Origin: Candidatus Avelusimicrobium stercoris
Lineage (GTDB): Bacteria > Elusimicrobiota > Elusimicrobia > Elusimicrobiales > Elusimicrobiaceae
DNA length: 64,000 nt
Reading direction: 5' to 3'
Assembly (NCBI GenBank): GCA_002432025.1
Contig: DJFE01000019.1
Coordinates: 40,202-104,201 of the forward strand
Translations under genes and position numbers: made by a program
Notes under the pieces: model-generated
Seen by the model: only the letters and a program-made list of their open reading frames with translations
What the model was told of the DNA's origin: nothing
Databases searched by the model: none
Shown: positions 33,182 to 41,633 of the stretch, piece by piece
Layout: every line of letters starts with the position of its first letter
Position numbering within the stretch: position 1 is the first letter of the stretch

Positions 33182-35493
33182 AACTCCTCCTCTTTAAACA
33201 AAATAGTGCCCGCACACGAGCAAACGCCGAACAGGTAAAGCATTACGATTAAGAAGCCGTAGGCGTTGTTATCTTGTGCGTAATGGTTGAAGTTGTAGAG
33301 TGGCAAACTGACCGCATAATCCCACACGGAGAGGTGCATTTTGTTTTCCCCGCCGTGGTAATATTGCTGTAAGAAATGGATAAACAGCGGTCTTGTCTGC
33401 TCATTAAACACACCCGGGGCCACGCGGTTGATGCGGGTTTCCAAGAACGCGTATGTTTCTTCCTCGGTCTTTCCGGTCAGTTCGTTGGTTTTATCAATTT
33501 CAGCAAAGGTTTGACGCTGGCTTTTAATGCCTACCAATTTTTCCATACGGGCGTTAGATTCAACGTCGTGGGTAGAGGCTACTTTAATATGGTCGGTTAA
33601 GGCCGCCAAGGTCTTGTTGGTCGTTTCCGTTAGGCCGGATACCGCATATACCCACATCCCGCCAATGCCCAGTACCATCAACACAAACGGGAAGAGAATA
33701 CTGTTTTCCCGCTTGACGAGCAGATAATAGGCGGATAAGAACCCGCAGAAGAGCGCCGCATAAAAGACTACCTGTATGGTAATGTTTTGGCTGGCCGGCG
33801 GAATAGACAAGTGCGCCGCCAAAAACGCGGTTACCATAGAAAAGATAAGGAGTGCGGTGCCCAACACGCCTTGCGCAATGGAGCGGTTTACGCGCCAGCA
33901 CAGCGACAATCCCCACGCGGTGGCCAGTACCAAATAGCACAGGTAATATTCCGGCGTAAAGAGGTATTGCCCCACTTGGGATAAGTCCATAAAGGCCGCT
34001 TCGGGAGTGAATAACCCCGTCATATACGACACTGCCGCCAGCACTAAAAGCAGTGTGGTGGAGCGCGAAAAGGCTTTTATGGCGGAAGAGGCGAAGATAA
34101 GCAGCAGGGTAACGGCTGCTACACCTGTCATAAGCGCCTGGTTGGGCTCGTACTGGGCCGCAAAGAACGGATTAAACAGGTTGGATAAAAAGCCTGCCGT
34201 CAGGTCCGTATGCACGGAGCAAATCTTGCCGAACGTATAGAAAACGTAAATAATCCCGGCGGCAAACGCCATAAAGAGCGGTACTAAAAGGATGAATTTT
34301 ACAATATCCGTAGCCGCCGCTTTAATGGCTGGTGCTGGGCTTGGGCGCATTTTGCGCACCTGTTTGGCGGGTACAAACACATTAACGGGTTTGACATCTT
34401 GTGCCGTCATCATTTGCGGTTCCGGCTCTTTTTTAGGAACCTTGGGCGTATCGGGAATATCCGCCGCCGCGTTTATGCTGGGCATAAGCGAGGGCAGACG
34501 GGCCGAAGAGGTGGTTTTGGGGCGGGCCGCCGCTTCCTGTGCGCGGGCTTTGGTAATGCTCTGCGTGGTGGGCATTTCCTCTTTTGCGATTTTTAACGGA
34601 CCTTCCTCGCCCAAATCAATAGCGCGGCCGGAGTTGCCCATTTTTACGCGCAGTTGGTCCTCCGCGCGCATTTTTTGGAAATACTGATAGGTTTCCTTGG
34701 CGGTTTGGAAGCGGTCATCCGGGTTTTTGCTCATCAGTTTTTGCACCGCAAGCGCAAGCCAGCCCGGCATATCCTTGCGGATTTTGGCCGGATTGGGCAC
34801 CGGATCGTTGATGTGCTTTTGGATGATGTCAATGGTATTTTTGCCATTGTACGGAAATTGCCCCGTCAGTACATAGTACATACTGGCACCGACGGAATAC
34901 AAATCCGCGCGTGTATCTAGGTCCTTGCCCAAGGCCTGTTCCGGCGCGATAAAATACGCCGTACCGGCCAGTTCGGTGGTTTTGGTGGAGCCTTTGCTTT
35001 TATCCACTTTTTTGGCGATACCGAAGTCCACCACTTTGGGCTGCATTTGCGGGTTAATTAAAATGTTGGAGGGTTTAATATCCCGGTGGATAATCCCCTT
35101 TTCGTGTGCGGCGGACAAACCCTGTAAAACGCCTTCAAACAAGTCCAAAATCAGCCCAATCGGCAGGACTTTGTTGCGTTTTAACATCATTGAAAGGGTT
35201 TGCCCTTCAATAAATGACATTACAATAAAATAATAGCCCTTTTCCTTTCCGACGTTATACACGTTTACAATGTTGGGGTGGTCCAATTCCGCAATAGCGC
35301 GGGCTTCGGTTAAAAAGAGTTCCACCGCTTTTTTATCGTTAGCCAAGGCGGGGCTTAAAATCTTTACGCAGACGATGCGGTTTAAGGCTTTGTGGCGCGC
35401 TTTATATACCGCGCCCATACCGCCTTCGGCGACTTTATTCAAAATTTCGCAACCGGAAATTTCTTTTCCAACCAACGAGGGAGTATTGTTCAT
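33178..35493 (-). CDS. membrane Ser/Thr protein kinase with polytopic C-terminus
   Basis: Residues 1-275 are a complete Hanks-type kinase: Gly loop VAEGGMGAVYKARH, VAIK-like IVCVKILSP, catalytic HRDIKPSNIL, DFGIAK and GTAYFIAPEQ. A linker of about 120 residues, rich in Ala, Pro and Lys, follows. Then, instead of a single helix and PASTA domains, a membrane region of about ten helices starts near residue 395, with one soluble loop of about 100 residues near the end. The multi-helix part may sense a membrane signal. It is co-transcribed with the PP2C phosphatase (ATGA overlap). Confidence 0.92.
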   Translation of the reverse strand: MNNTPSLVGKEISGCEILNKVAEGGMGAVYKARHKALNRIVCVKILSPALANDKKAVELFLTEARAIAELDHPNIVNVYNVGKEKGYYFIVMSFIEGQTLSMMLKRNKVLPIGLILDLFEGVLQGLSAAHEKGIIHRDIKPSNILINPQMQPKVVDFGIAKKVDKSKGSTKTTELAGTAYFIAPEQALGKDLDTRADLYSVGASMYYVLTGQFPYNGKNTIDIIQKHINDPVPNPAKIRKDMPGWLALAVQKLMSKNPDDRFQTAKETYQYFQKMRAEDQLRVKMGNSGRAIDLGEEGPLKIAKEEMPTTQSITKARAQEAAARPKTTSSARLPSLMPSINAAADIPDTPKVPKKEPEPQMMTAQDVKPVNVFVPAKQVRKMRPSPAPAIKAAATDIVKFILLVPLFMAFAAGIIYVFYTFGKICSVHTDLTAGFLSNLFNPFFAAQYEPNQALMTGVAAVTLLLIFASSAIKAFSRSTTLLLVLAAVSYMTGLFTPEAAFMDLSQVGQYLFTPEYYLCYLVLATAWGLSLCWRVNRSIAQGVLGTALLIFSMVTAFLAAHLSIPPASQNITIQVVFYAALFCGFLSAYYLLVKRENSILFPFVLMVLGIGGMWVYAVSGLTETTNKTLAALTDHIKVASTHDVESNARMEKLVGIKSQRQTFAEIDKTNELTGKTEEETYAFLETRINRVAPGVFNEQTRPLFIHFLQQYYHGGENKMHLSVWDYAVSLPLYNFNHYAQDNNAYGFLIVMLYLFGVCSCAGTILFKEEEL

Positions 35494-35642
35494 ATGTTCC
35501 TTTACAACCCAAATATAAAAATCTTTAAATGATGATGCAAAAATTGCTTGATTTTATGATAACCAAGCAATAGAATATAGTTATAGTTAATCTTATCATA
35601 TTTTACGGGAATAGTTATAGTCTTTTTACGGGGGTGTTTTAT

Positions 35643-36104
35643 ATGAGCGAAAGCAGTTTTACTTTACTTAGGGATATTGGTGCGTTGCCGCTTGAAAATA
35701 ACGAAGAGGTCCGTTTTAGTATTGATGCGTACCGCGGGTTCCGCTATGTGTCTGTGCGGCGGTATTTGCTGACGGACTCTTTCAGCGGGGCCACGCGCGA
35801 TGGCGTAACGATGACGCCGGAAATCCTGCGCGCCTTGGAGCCGCTTGTGTCCGCGTTGCCGGATGACATTACGGCCGTAAAGGACGGCACGATTGGTAAG
35901 TTTGCCAAACGCCCGGGCATTTGCATTGTGGCTTCTATTGGTACTTTTAAGAGCCGCCGCGGCTTGGACCTTCGCCAATGGCAGGAAGATGTCGGGTTTA
36001 CCAAAAAAGGCATTTGGCTGCCGCTAGAAAAACTGCCGGAAATAAAAAAACTTTTTGCGGCCACCCGCCAGGCCTTGGACGAAAAGCCCGAGGACGATTT
36101 TTAG
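35643..36104 (+). CDS. tandem PC4/p15-like ssDNA-binding protein
   Basis: Two copies of the transcriptional coactivator p15 (PC4) pattern are visible. The first is about residues 21-75 (VRFSIDAYRGFRYVSVRRYL to TPEILRALEPLVSAL). The second is about 92-147 (CIVASIGTFKSRRGLDLRQW to LPLEKLPEIKKLFAATRQAL). Each has the strand-turn-strand phrase and the closing helix; the second has the characteristic IDIR-like LDLRQW and KGIWLPLE. PC4 domains pair into ssDNA-binding dimers, so this protein could form the dimer within one chain. ATG 35643 has GGGGGTG upstream. It is monocistronic, and an acidic tail ends the protein. Confidence 0.75.
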   Translation: MSESSFTLLRDIGALPLENNEEVRFSIDAYRGFRYVSVRRYLLTDSFSGATRDGVTMTPEILRALEPLVSALPDDITAVKDGTIGKFAKRPGICIVASIGTFKSRRGLDLRQWQEDVGFTKKGIWLPLEKLPEIKKLFAATRQALDEKPEDDF

Positions 36105-36119
36105 GTCCTGTTGTAAAGT

Positions 36120-36150
36120 AAAAAGCCCCGCTCGTTTGAGCGGGGCTTTT
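36120..36150. terminator. bidirectional terminator
   Basis: AAAAGCCCCGCTC-GTTT-GAGCGGGGCTTTT lies between convergent genes. Confidence 0.9.
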
Positions 36151-36157
36151 CGTCTGT

Positions 36158-37717
36158 TTATTTGTGTAATTCTTCGTGCGGTGCGGGCAAGTTGTGGTGT
36201 TCTTCCAGCATTTCCTTGGCGTTTTCAAAAACGCGGTCGGGCAAAATGTCCCTCATACATTTAAAATGGCCCAAGGGGCATTTCTTCCCCCCGTGCAACG
36301 CACACGGGCGGCATGGCAAATCCTTTACCTCTACCACTCTGTGCCCTTCCCCATACGGAAAGAAGCCCAGTTCGCGCGTGGTCGGCCCAAAGATAGCCAA
36401 GGTCGGCACATCAAAGGCGGTGGCAATGTGCATAGGCCCGGAGTCATTGGTGATAAAGAGTTTAAAGTGCTTCATTAACGCCATTAAATCGGCCAGGCTG
36501 GTTTTGCCGCATAAGTTGGCGGCGTGCCCTTGGGAAAGTTGGCAGATTTTTTCGCCCAAGTCGGCGTCTTTATGCCCTCCGCCTACGAGTACTGCCTGTA
36601 CGCCCAGTTCGGTTTGCAGGCGGCTAATCAGTTGGACAAAATACTCCATCGGCCAGCATTTGGTTGGCCACGCGCTTCCGGCGTGAATACCGACGAGTGT
36701 TTTGCCTTCCAAGTTAAAGTCCTTCATTAAGCGCGCGACGTTTTCCTCGGCGGACGGCGCATAGCGCATATTGAGTTTTTCGGCCTTGAATTTTTCCTTT
36801 ACAATACCCTGCAAAAGCGAAAGGTTGCGCTCGGCATCGTGAATCATCCAAGAGAACGGCACTGTTTTGGTGTATAAGAACCACCCCTCGCTGGACGTAA
36901 ACCCAATGCGCACGGGCACGCGGGAAAGCCAAGCAATAAGCGCGCTTCTAAAACTGCGGTGCGGTACGAGCAAGATATCAATGTGGGACTCTTTAATGGC
37001 CTTAGCCGTCTTCCACACGCCGACAATTTTATTCCAGCCGCGTTTATCGTTTAAGATAATTTCGGAGACTTCCTTCATCGGTTTAAAAATATCTTCCGTT
37101 TGCGGGCGGGTAATAACGACGATTTTTGCCTCGGGGAAGAGTTTAGCCGTTTTTTGAATAAGCGGCGTAGTCAGTACGCTGTCGCCGATGAACGAGGTTT
37201 GGAAGATGCCGATTTTGTTTACCTTTTTCCCGGCCAGGTTGGCATCTTCGTAGGCCCAGTCGCCCAATTTCGGTTCTTTGTACTTAATTTCAATACCCCA
37301 CGGTTTAAGGGCTTCCAAATATTTTTCCAAGGTGTGTTTTTCAAGCACCAGGGACGTTTTGTGGAATTTTACGAACATCCGGCGCGCCACGGAGTTTTTG
37401 TCGTAGCGGACGCGGTGCGGAATACGGCTGAAAAAGCCCATTAAAATACTTTTTAAGGTAGCGTGCAAGTCCAAATAGTGCGTAAAATGCCCCGCACGGA
37501 TTTGGCGGATGTTGGCCCACAGACCTTTTTTGGCTACCATAATTTCGTCAATATCCGGGTGCCCGGCGAGCACTTGGGCAAACTGCGGCTTTACCATAAG
37601 CGTAATGCGCGCGTTGGGCCATTGGGCCTTGATATTCTTATATACCGGGGAGGACAAAACAATATCCCCCAGCGAAGAAAGACGCACGACTAAAATATTA
37701 GGGTTATTTTCGTTCAT
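36158..37717 (-). CDS. GT9 heptosyltransferase-like protein with duplicated N-terminal domain
   Basis: The C-terminal 350 residues are a full GT9 enzyme (ADP-heptose:LPS heptosyltransferase type): IGIFQTSFIGDSVLTTPLI at the start, VGIHAGSAWPTKCWP, and LFITNDSGPMHIATAFDVPT followed by IFGPT in the donor site. The first 165 residues are another GT9 N-domain (NILVVRLSSLGDIVLSSPVY) without a second donor domain. The usual length is about 350, so 519 residues means a domain duplication or gene fusion. It should act at the inner face of the inner membrane in core-LPS assembly, next to waaA, whose stop overlaps its start by 14 bp. Confidence 0.88.
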   Translation of the reverse strand: MNENNPNILVVRLSSLGDIVLSSPVYKNIKAQWPNARITLMVKPQFAQVLAGHPDIDEIMVAKKGLWANIRQIRAGHFTHYLDLHATLKSILMGFFSRIPHRVRYDKNSVARRMFVKFHKTSLVLEKHTLEKYLEALKPWGIEIKYKEPKLGDWAYEDANLAGKKVNKIGIFQTSFIGDSVLTTPLIQKTAKLFPEAKIVVITRPQTEDIFKPMKEVSEIILNDKRGWNKIVGVWKTAKAIKESHIDILLVPHRSFRSALIAWLSRVPVRIGFTSSEGWFLYTKTVPFSWMIHDAERNLSLLQGIVKEKFKAEKLNMRYAPSAEENVARLMKDFNLEGKTLVGIHAGSAWPTKCWPMEYFVQLISRLQTELGVQAVLVGGGHKDADLGEKICQLSQGHAANLCGKTSLADLMALMKHFKLFITNDSGPMHIATAFDVPTLAIFGPTTRELGFFPYGEGHRVVEVKDLPCRPCALHGGKKCPLGHFKCMRDILPDRVFENAKEMLEEHHNLPAPHEELHK

Positions 37718-38978
37718 AGTTGTTTACCACTTCCATTATACGGTTGGTTGCTCCTTTAAAACTTAGCGCCGTTTTGCGCGCTTTTTCGGACATATTTTCC
37801 AGTTGTGCCGGGTCAGCCAGCAACCGCAGCACCGTTTCTTTAAAATTGGTTTCGTTTACCAACACTCCCCCGCCGTTTTCCAACAGGGCTTGGGCGGTTA
37901 AGGGTGCGTTATAAAAATAGCGGCCGAATAAAACGGTTTTGGATAAAATGGCCGGTTCCAACAAATTGTGCGCGCCGCGCGGTACGACCGAGCCACCCAC
38001 AAACGTAAGCGAAGCACAGGCATAGAGGGACTGCAACAGTCCCATTACATCGGCGCAGAGAATATCGGTATTTTTATCAAATTGGCCTTGGCTGACAAAC
38101 GCGTAATGAAGCCCGCTTTGGCGCAGGGCGGTTTCAATTTCCGGCTTGCGCTCCAAATGGCGCGGGGCAAAAATAATCTTGGCGCCTGTTTTTATAATGT
38201 CCGCCGCTGCCCGCAAAAGCATTGTTTCTTCCGCCGGGTGCGTGCTGCCCAGCACCAAAATTTTGCGCCCGTTCCAGCCGAGGGCAGTCAGCATTTTTTC
38301 CACCTCGCCCACCTTGGCGGGATTATCGTTTAAGGTGTCATACTTTACATTGCCGCAAACAAAGATTTTATTTTTATCCATACCCAATTTTTCGTAATGT
38401 CGGGCGGCCTCTTGCGTTTGCAGGGCGGCAAAGGACAGCGTGTTAAAGGTTTCTTTAAAAAGCGGCTTGATAAGCCCGTAAGCGCGGGCCGATTTGGCGG
38501 AAATGCGCCCGTTAATCACCGCCGCCGGAACGCCCGCTTGGTGCGCGGCGGCCAGCATATTGGGCCAAATTTCCCGCTCCACCACAAACAGGCGGTACGG
38601 TTTAGCCAAACGGATAAAGCGTTTGCAGGACGGGTAAAAATCAAGCGGGGCCAAAAAGGCTTTGGTAATGTTGGGGTTTTTGAGGGCGGTTTCCTTGCCG
38701 GCCTCGGTGGTGGTGGTTACGATAACGTCTTTTTTGTAAAACGCTTTTAGGCGGGAGATGACCTCCTTCATAGACATCACTTCCCCCACGCTTGCACAAT
38801 GGAGCCACAGGGCCCCTTGGGGGATTTTCCCCTCTTTTTCAAGCCCGAAGCGTTCCTTTAATTCCTGGTACAGGTGCTTTAAAAGGCCGCGCCGCGGTGA
38901 GCACAAAAAGCCCAGCGCAACGCCCAAGGCGGCCAAAGGAAAAATGAGGTTAGTCAAAAATAAAAGGACTCTTCCCAT
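37704..38978 (-). CDS. waaA: 3-deoxy-D-manno-octulosonic acid (Kdo) transferase
   Basis: The 424-residue enzyme has an N-terminal membrane anchor (LFLTNLIFPLAALGVALGF), the conserved LWLHCASVGEV with the catalytic Glu, TTTTEAGKETA, VVEREIWPNML, INGRIS and the donor-site phrases VLGSTHPAEE and GGSVVPRGAHNLLEPA. It adds Kdo to lipid A precursor, so the cell makes LPS. It is the first gene of a two-gene operon with the GT9 gene. Confidence 0.95.
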   Translation of the reverse strand: MGRVLLFLTNLIFPLAALGVALGFLCSPRRGLLKHLYQELKERFGLEKEGKIPQGALWLHCASVGEVMSMKEVISRLKAFYKKDVIVTTTTEAGKETALKNPNITKAFLAPLDFYPSCKRFIRLAKPYRLFVVEREIWPNMLAAAHQAGVPAAVINGRISAKSARAYGLIKPLFKETFNTLSFAALQTQEAARHYEKLGMDKNKIFVCGNVKYDTLNDNPAKVGEVEKMLTALGWNGRKILVLGSTHPAEETMLLRAAADIIKTGAKIIFAPRHLERKPEIETALRQSGLHYAFVSQGQFDKNTDILCADVMGLLQSLYACASLTFVGGSVVPRGAHNLLEPAILSKTVLFGRYFYNAPLTAQALLENGGGVLVNETNFKETVLRLLADPAQLENMSEKARKTALSFKGATNRIMEVVNNYERK

Positions 38979-39025
38979 ATATATCTTATTATATGATATT
39001 TGTCTGTCCGTCGGCTACTGGGGAA

Positions 39026-39055
39026 TAAAAAAGCCCCGGGGTGAACCGGGGCTTG
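39026..39055 (-). terminator. terminator of the AsmA-family gene
   Basis: Read on the - strand, AAGCCCCGG and CCGGGGCTT enclose a six-base loop, followed by T-rich sequence. Confidence 0.85.
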
Positions 39056-39063
39056 GGAAAGAA

Positions 39064-41253
39064 TTATTTGGTTTCTGTTTCAGCGGTGGAGGTATCGTCC
39101 GTGGTTTTCTTTTTAAAGAGCCCGCCGATACCCTTTATCACGTTTTTGGCGGTATCAACCCCGGTTTGCGCCACTTGGCCCGTGGTTTTAACGGCCCCGG
39201 TGGCGACGTTTCCGGCGGTACTTGCGGTGCTGGCGGCTACCTTACCGGGCGTTTTGTAATTTAAAATGCCGCCCAGTACCGAGCCCACCGTGTTTAGCAC
39301 GTCCAACTTGCCTGACGGGTTATCCATCGTCCCGCCGATTTTAATGATGACAGGCGTTTGCGACGTAAGCACCGTAGCGGATACCTTCATATCCAAGGCC
39401 TGCGTGTGGAAATTGATATTCCCACTTCCGTTAATGTTGGTCAGTTTGGAAGCAAAGGTCGTCTTATCCACCTTCATTACGCCGCTGGTAAAGGTATATA
39501 CGCCCTCGCCGTTGGTAAAGGCGATTTCGCCCTTTTGCGCGTTTGCTTCGGCCGGGAAGATATCCACATTTAACTTGCCCGCCACCTTGCGCACGAGCGT
39601 GATAGGCAGGAGCAGAATTTTGACGTATTTATTCTCCTTAACAAAGGAATCAATATCCGTAATGGCGCCGGGCTGTAACACAAAGGAAACCTGTCCGTTG
39701 GCCTTCTTCATCGTTTCGCTTACGCCCGTTAAGTTGGCGTTTAAGGTAAAACCGTCCGCGCGGAAATACGGCACGCTGATAGGGCCTACTTTAATGTTGC
39801 TTTTAATGTTCATTAAAAGTTCCGGGCCCGCGGTTTTTTGTTCAGCGGAAGCAGTTTCCCCCTCTTCCGTTTCGTCTGAGGCGTAGGACGGAAATTCCTT
39901 TAAGGTAAATTTGTCCAGTTCCGCGTTAAAGACGATATTCATTACGTCCTTAATGTTTTTGTATGAGAAAGAGGATGCAAATTTTTCCCCGTTTAATAGG
40001 CCGGTAAGCGACGGGCAGGAAATATCGTTAATGGAAGCGATTTTAACCGTGCCGTTTAAATCCTTCACCGTAAACGGCGCATACATTGCGCTTACGTTTT
40101 TTAAGGTTACTTGGCCGCTTACGTCTTGTCCGTCATTTTTATCGGTGGCCTTAAACGAGCCCGTAATCAGTCCGCCGGGCTGGAAATCGGCCACGGTGTC
40201 GGTCATTTGGACGATTTGGCCCAAATCGGTGGATAAGTCCGCCTTGACGGAATAGGTGGGCGTGGCGCTTGCCCAGCCTGCTACGCCGGAAGCGGATAAG
40301 GCGCTGTCCATTACCGAGAGTTTGATAAGCGAAATAACCGCGGTGGATTTTTCCAAATCCGCCGAAGCCTTTACCGCCATATTGATAACCGGGAGCGAGA
40401 AATGCGGCAAGTCCGGCAGTATTTCGGCTACCGTTGCGTTGCTGATGCCGCTTAACGTGCCCGTCAGTTCGGCCTGCGGGGCTTCAAAGTTCTTTACTCC
40501 GCCCTTTAATTGGAGTTTTACTGTTTTGTAAGAGGCGGAAATGTCATTAACCGTTACATACGCTTCGGGCATATTTAAATTAGCCAAAAACGTACGCAGG
40601 GAAATGCTTACGGGAACCGTCATATTGAGCCTGGCGGCGGAATATTCGGTGGTGAATTTGATTTTTACGTCAAACGGACTATCCAAATCAAACTCGCGGA
40701 TTTCCACCTGCAATTTGTTGACGGAGGCGTCCATACCCGTTTGCAAATCTTTATAGGTAAAGTTGCAGTTGTTAAGCACAATTCTGTCAGCCAGCAGTAC
40801 AAAGGCAAGGCCGGAATTGTCCTCTTGGGCGGTTTCGGCAGGCGTATCAGCCCCGTCCGAAGCCGGGATAAGCGTGTCAAAATTAAAGGATCCGTCTTTG
40901 TTTTTAATGACGTTTACATCCAGCCCGTCCACCGATACGGTGGAAATTTCCACCCGTTTTTTAAGTAGTGGCATTAGGGCCAGTTTCACCACCAATTTAT
41001 CGGCCTTAACAAAGGTACCGTTTTGAAAGGTGGTATTTTCGGACAAGGCAAAGTTATCCAGCGTTACCCCAATGACGTTAAAGGAAATTTTGTCAAAAGA
41101 AATTTCCCGCTGCAAATTGGTTTTTGCATAATCTACGGCCATAGCCTTTAATTTTTCCGGCGGGAACATAATCCGCAGGGCAATTAACCCCGCCGCCAGC
41201 AAAATTACGCATACGACCGCAATTTTTACAAGTAGTTTGAATAATTTTTTCAT
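39064..41253 (-). CDS. AsmA-family protein
   Basis: An N-terminal anchor helix (KLLVKIAVVCVILLAAGLIA) is followed by a long periplasmic region of amphipathic strands. The start of the AsmA domain (REISFDKISFNVIGVTLDNFALSE) and the end with VTVLTSQTPVIIKIGGTMDNPSGKL-type sequence (AsmA_2) are clear. AsmA proteins form a hydrophobic groove and move phospholipids between inner and outer membranes. Size is 729 residues from ATG 41253. A TTG start 12 codons earlier is possible; neither has a strong ribosome site. The C-terminal Ala/Thr/Gly/Lys tail is low complexity. Confidence 0.85.
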   Translation of the reverse strand: MKKLFKLLVKIAVVCVILLAAGLIALRIMFPPEKLKAMAVDYAKTNLQREISFDKISFNVIGVTLDNFALSENTTFQNGTFVKADKLVVKLALMPLLKKRVEISTVSVDGLDVNVIKNKDGSFNFDTLIPASDGADTPAETAQEDNSGLAFVLLADRIVLNNCNFTYKDLQTGMDASVNKLQVEIREFDLDSPFDVKIKFTTEYSAARLNMTVPVSISLRTFLANLNMPEAYVTVNDISASYKTVKLQLKGGVKNFEAPQAELTGTLSGISNATVAEILPDLPHFSLPVINMAVKASADLEKSTAVISLIKLSVMDSALSASGVAGWASATPTYSVKADLSTDLGQIVQMTDTVADFQPGGLITGSFKATDKNDGQDVSGQVTLKNVSAMYAPFTVKDLNGTVKIASINDISCPSLTGLLNGEKFASSFSYKNIKDVMNIVFNAELDKFTLKEFPSYASDETEEGETASAEQKTAGPELLMNIKSNIKVGPISVPYFRADGFTLNANLTGVSETMKKANGQVSFVLQPGAITDIDSFVKENKYVKILLLPITLVRKVAGKLNVDIFPAEANAQKGEIAFTNGEGVYTFTSGVMKVDKTTFASKLTNINGSGNINFHTQALDMKVSATVLTSQTPVIIKIGGTMDNPSGKLDVLNTVGSVLGGILNYKTPGKVAASTASTAGNVATGAVKTTGQVAQTGVDTAKNVIKGIGGLFKKKTTDDTSTAETETK

Positions 41254-41302
41254 ATCTATATTGTATTTCTTTTCTTTTTCGCCCGGCAAGCGCGCAAAAG
41301 GG

Positions 41303-41620
41303 TTATTTTTGCGGGTGTGTATCGTCGGAGACGATTTCGGCTTCTATCACGTCTTCCGGCTTGGTGCGGGAGCGGCGGAAGGCTTCCAAATCCTTATGAA
41401 GCATCGCTAATACTAATAGGGCAAAGGCCCCGTCGTCCGTAATGCCCAAAACGGGCAGCACGTCGGGCAACAGGTCAATGGGCGAAATAACATACACCAG
41501 GCACAGCACCGCCCAAAAGAGCGTGGCCCACGGCATTTTGTATTTGCCGCGCAAAATGGCCCACACCATTGGGAAGAAACTAGCAAAGTCCTTAAATACT
41601 GCCAAGGGGTTAAATTTCAT
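41303..41620 (-). CDS. YkvA/DUF1232 family small membrane protein
   Basis: The DUF1232 signature YVISPIDLLPDVLPVLGITD lies in a hydrophobic stretch, preceded by a second hydrophobic segment (ATLFWAVLCL), in a 105-residue protein. The family is widespread and of unknown function; many members are short inner-membrane proteins. ATG 41620 is chosen because GTGGA precedes it and it clears the upstream gene; an in-frame ATG at 41647 would overlap the Na/Pi symporter stop. It is probably co-transcribed with that symporter. Confidence 0.85.
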   Translation of the reverse strand: MKFNPLAVFKDFASFFPMVWAILRGKYKMPWATLFWAVLCLVYVISPIDLLPDVLPVLGITDDGAFALLVLAMLHKDLEAFRRSRTKPEDVIEAEIVSDDTHPQK

Positions 41621-41633
41621 TTTTTCCACACTG

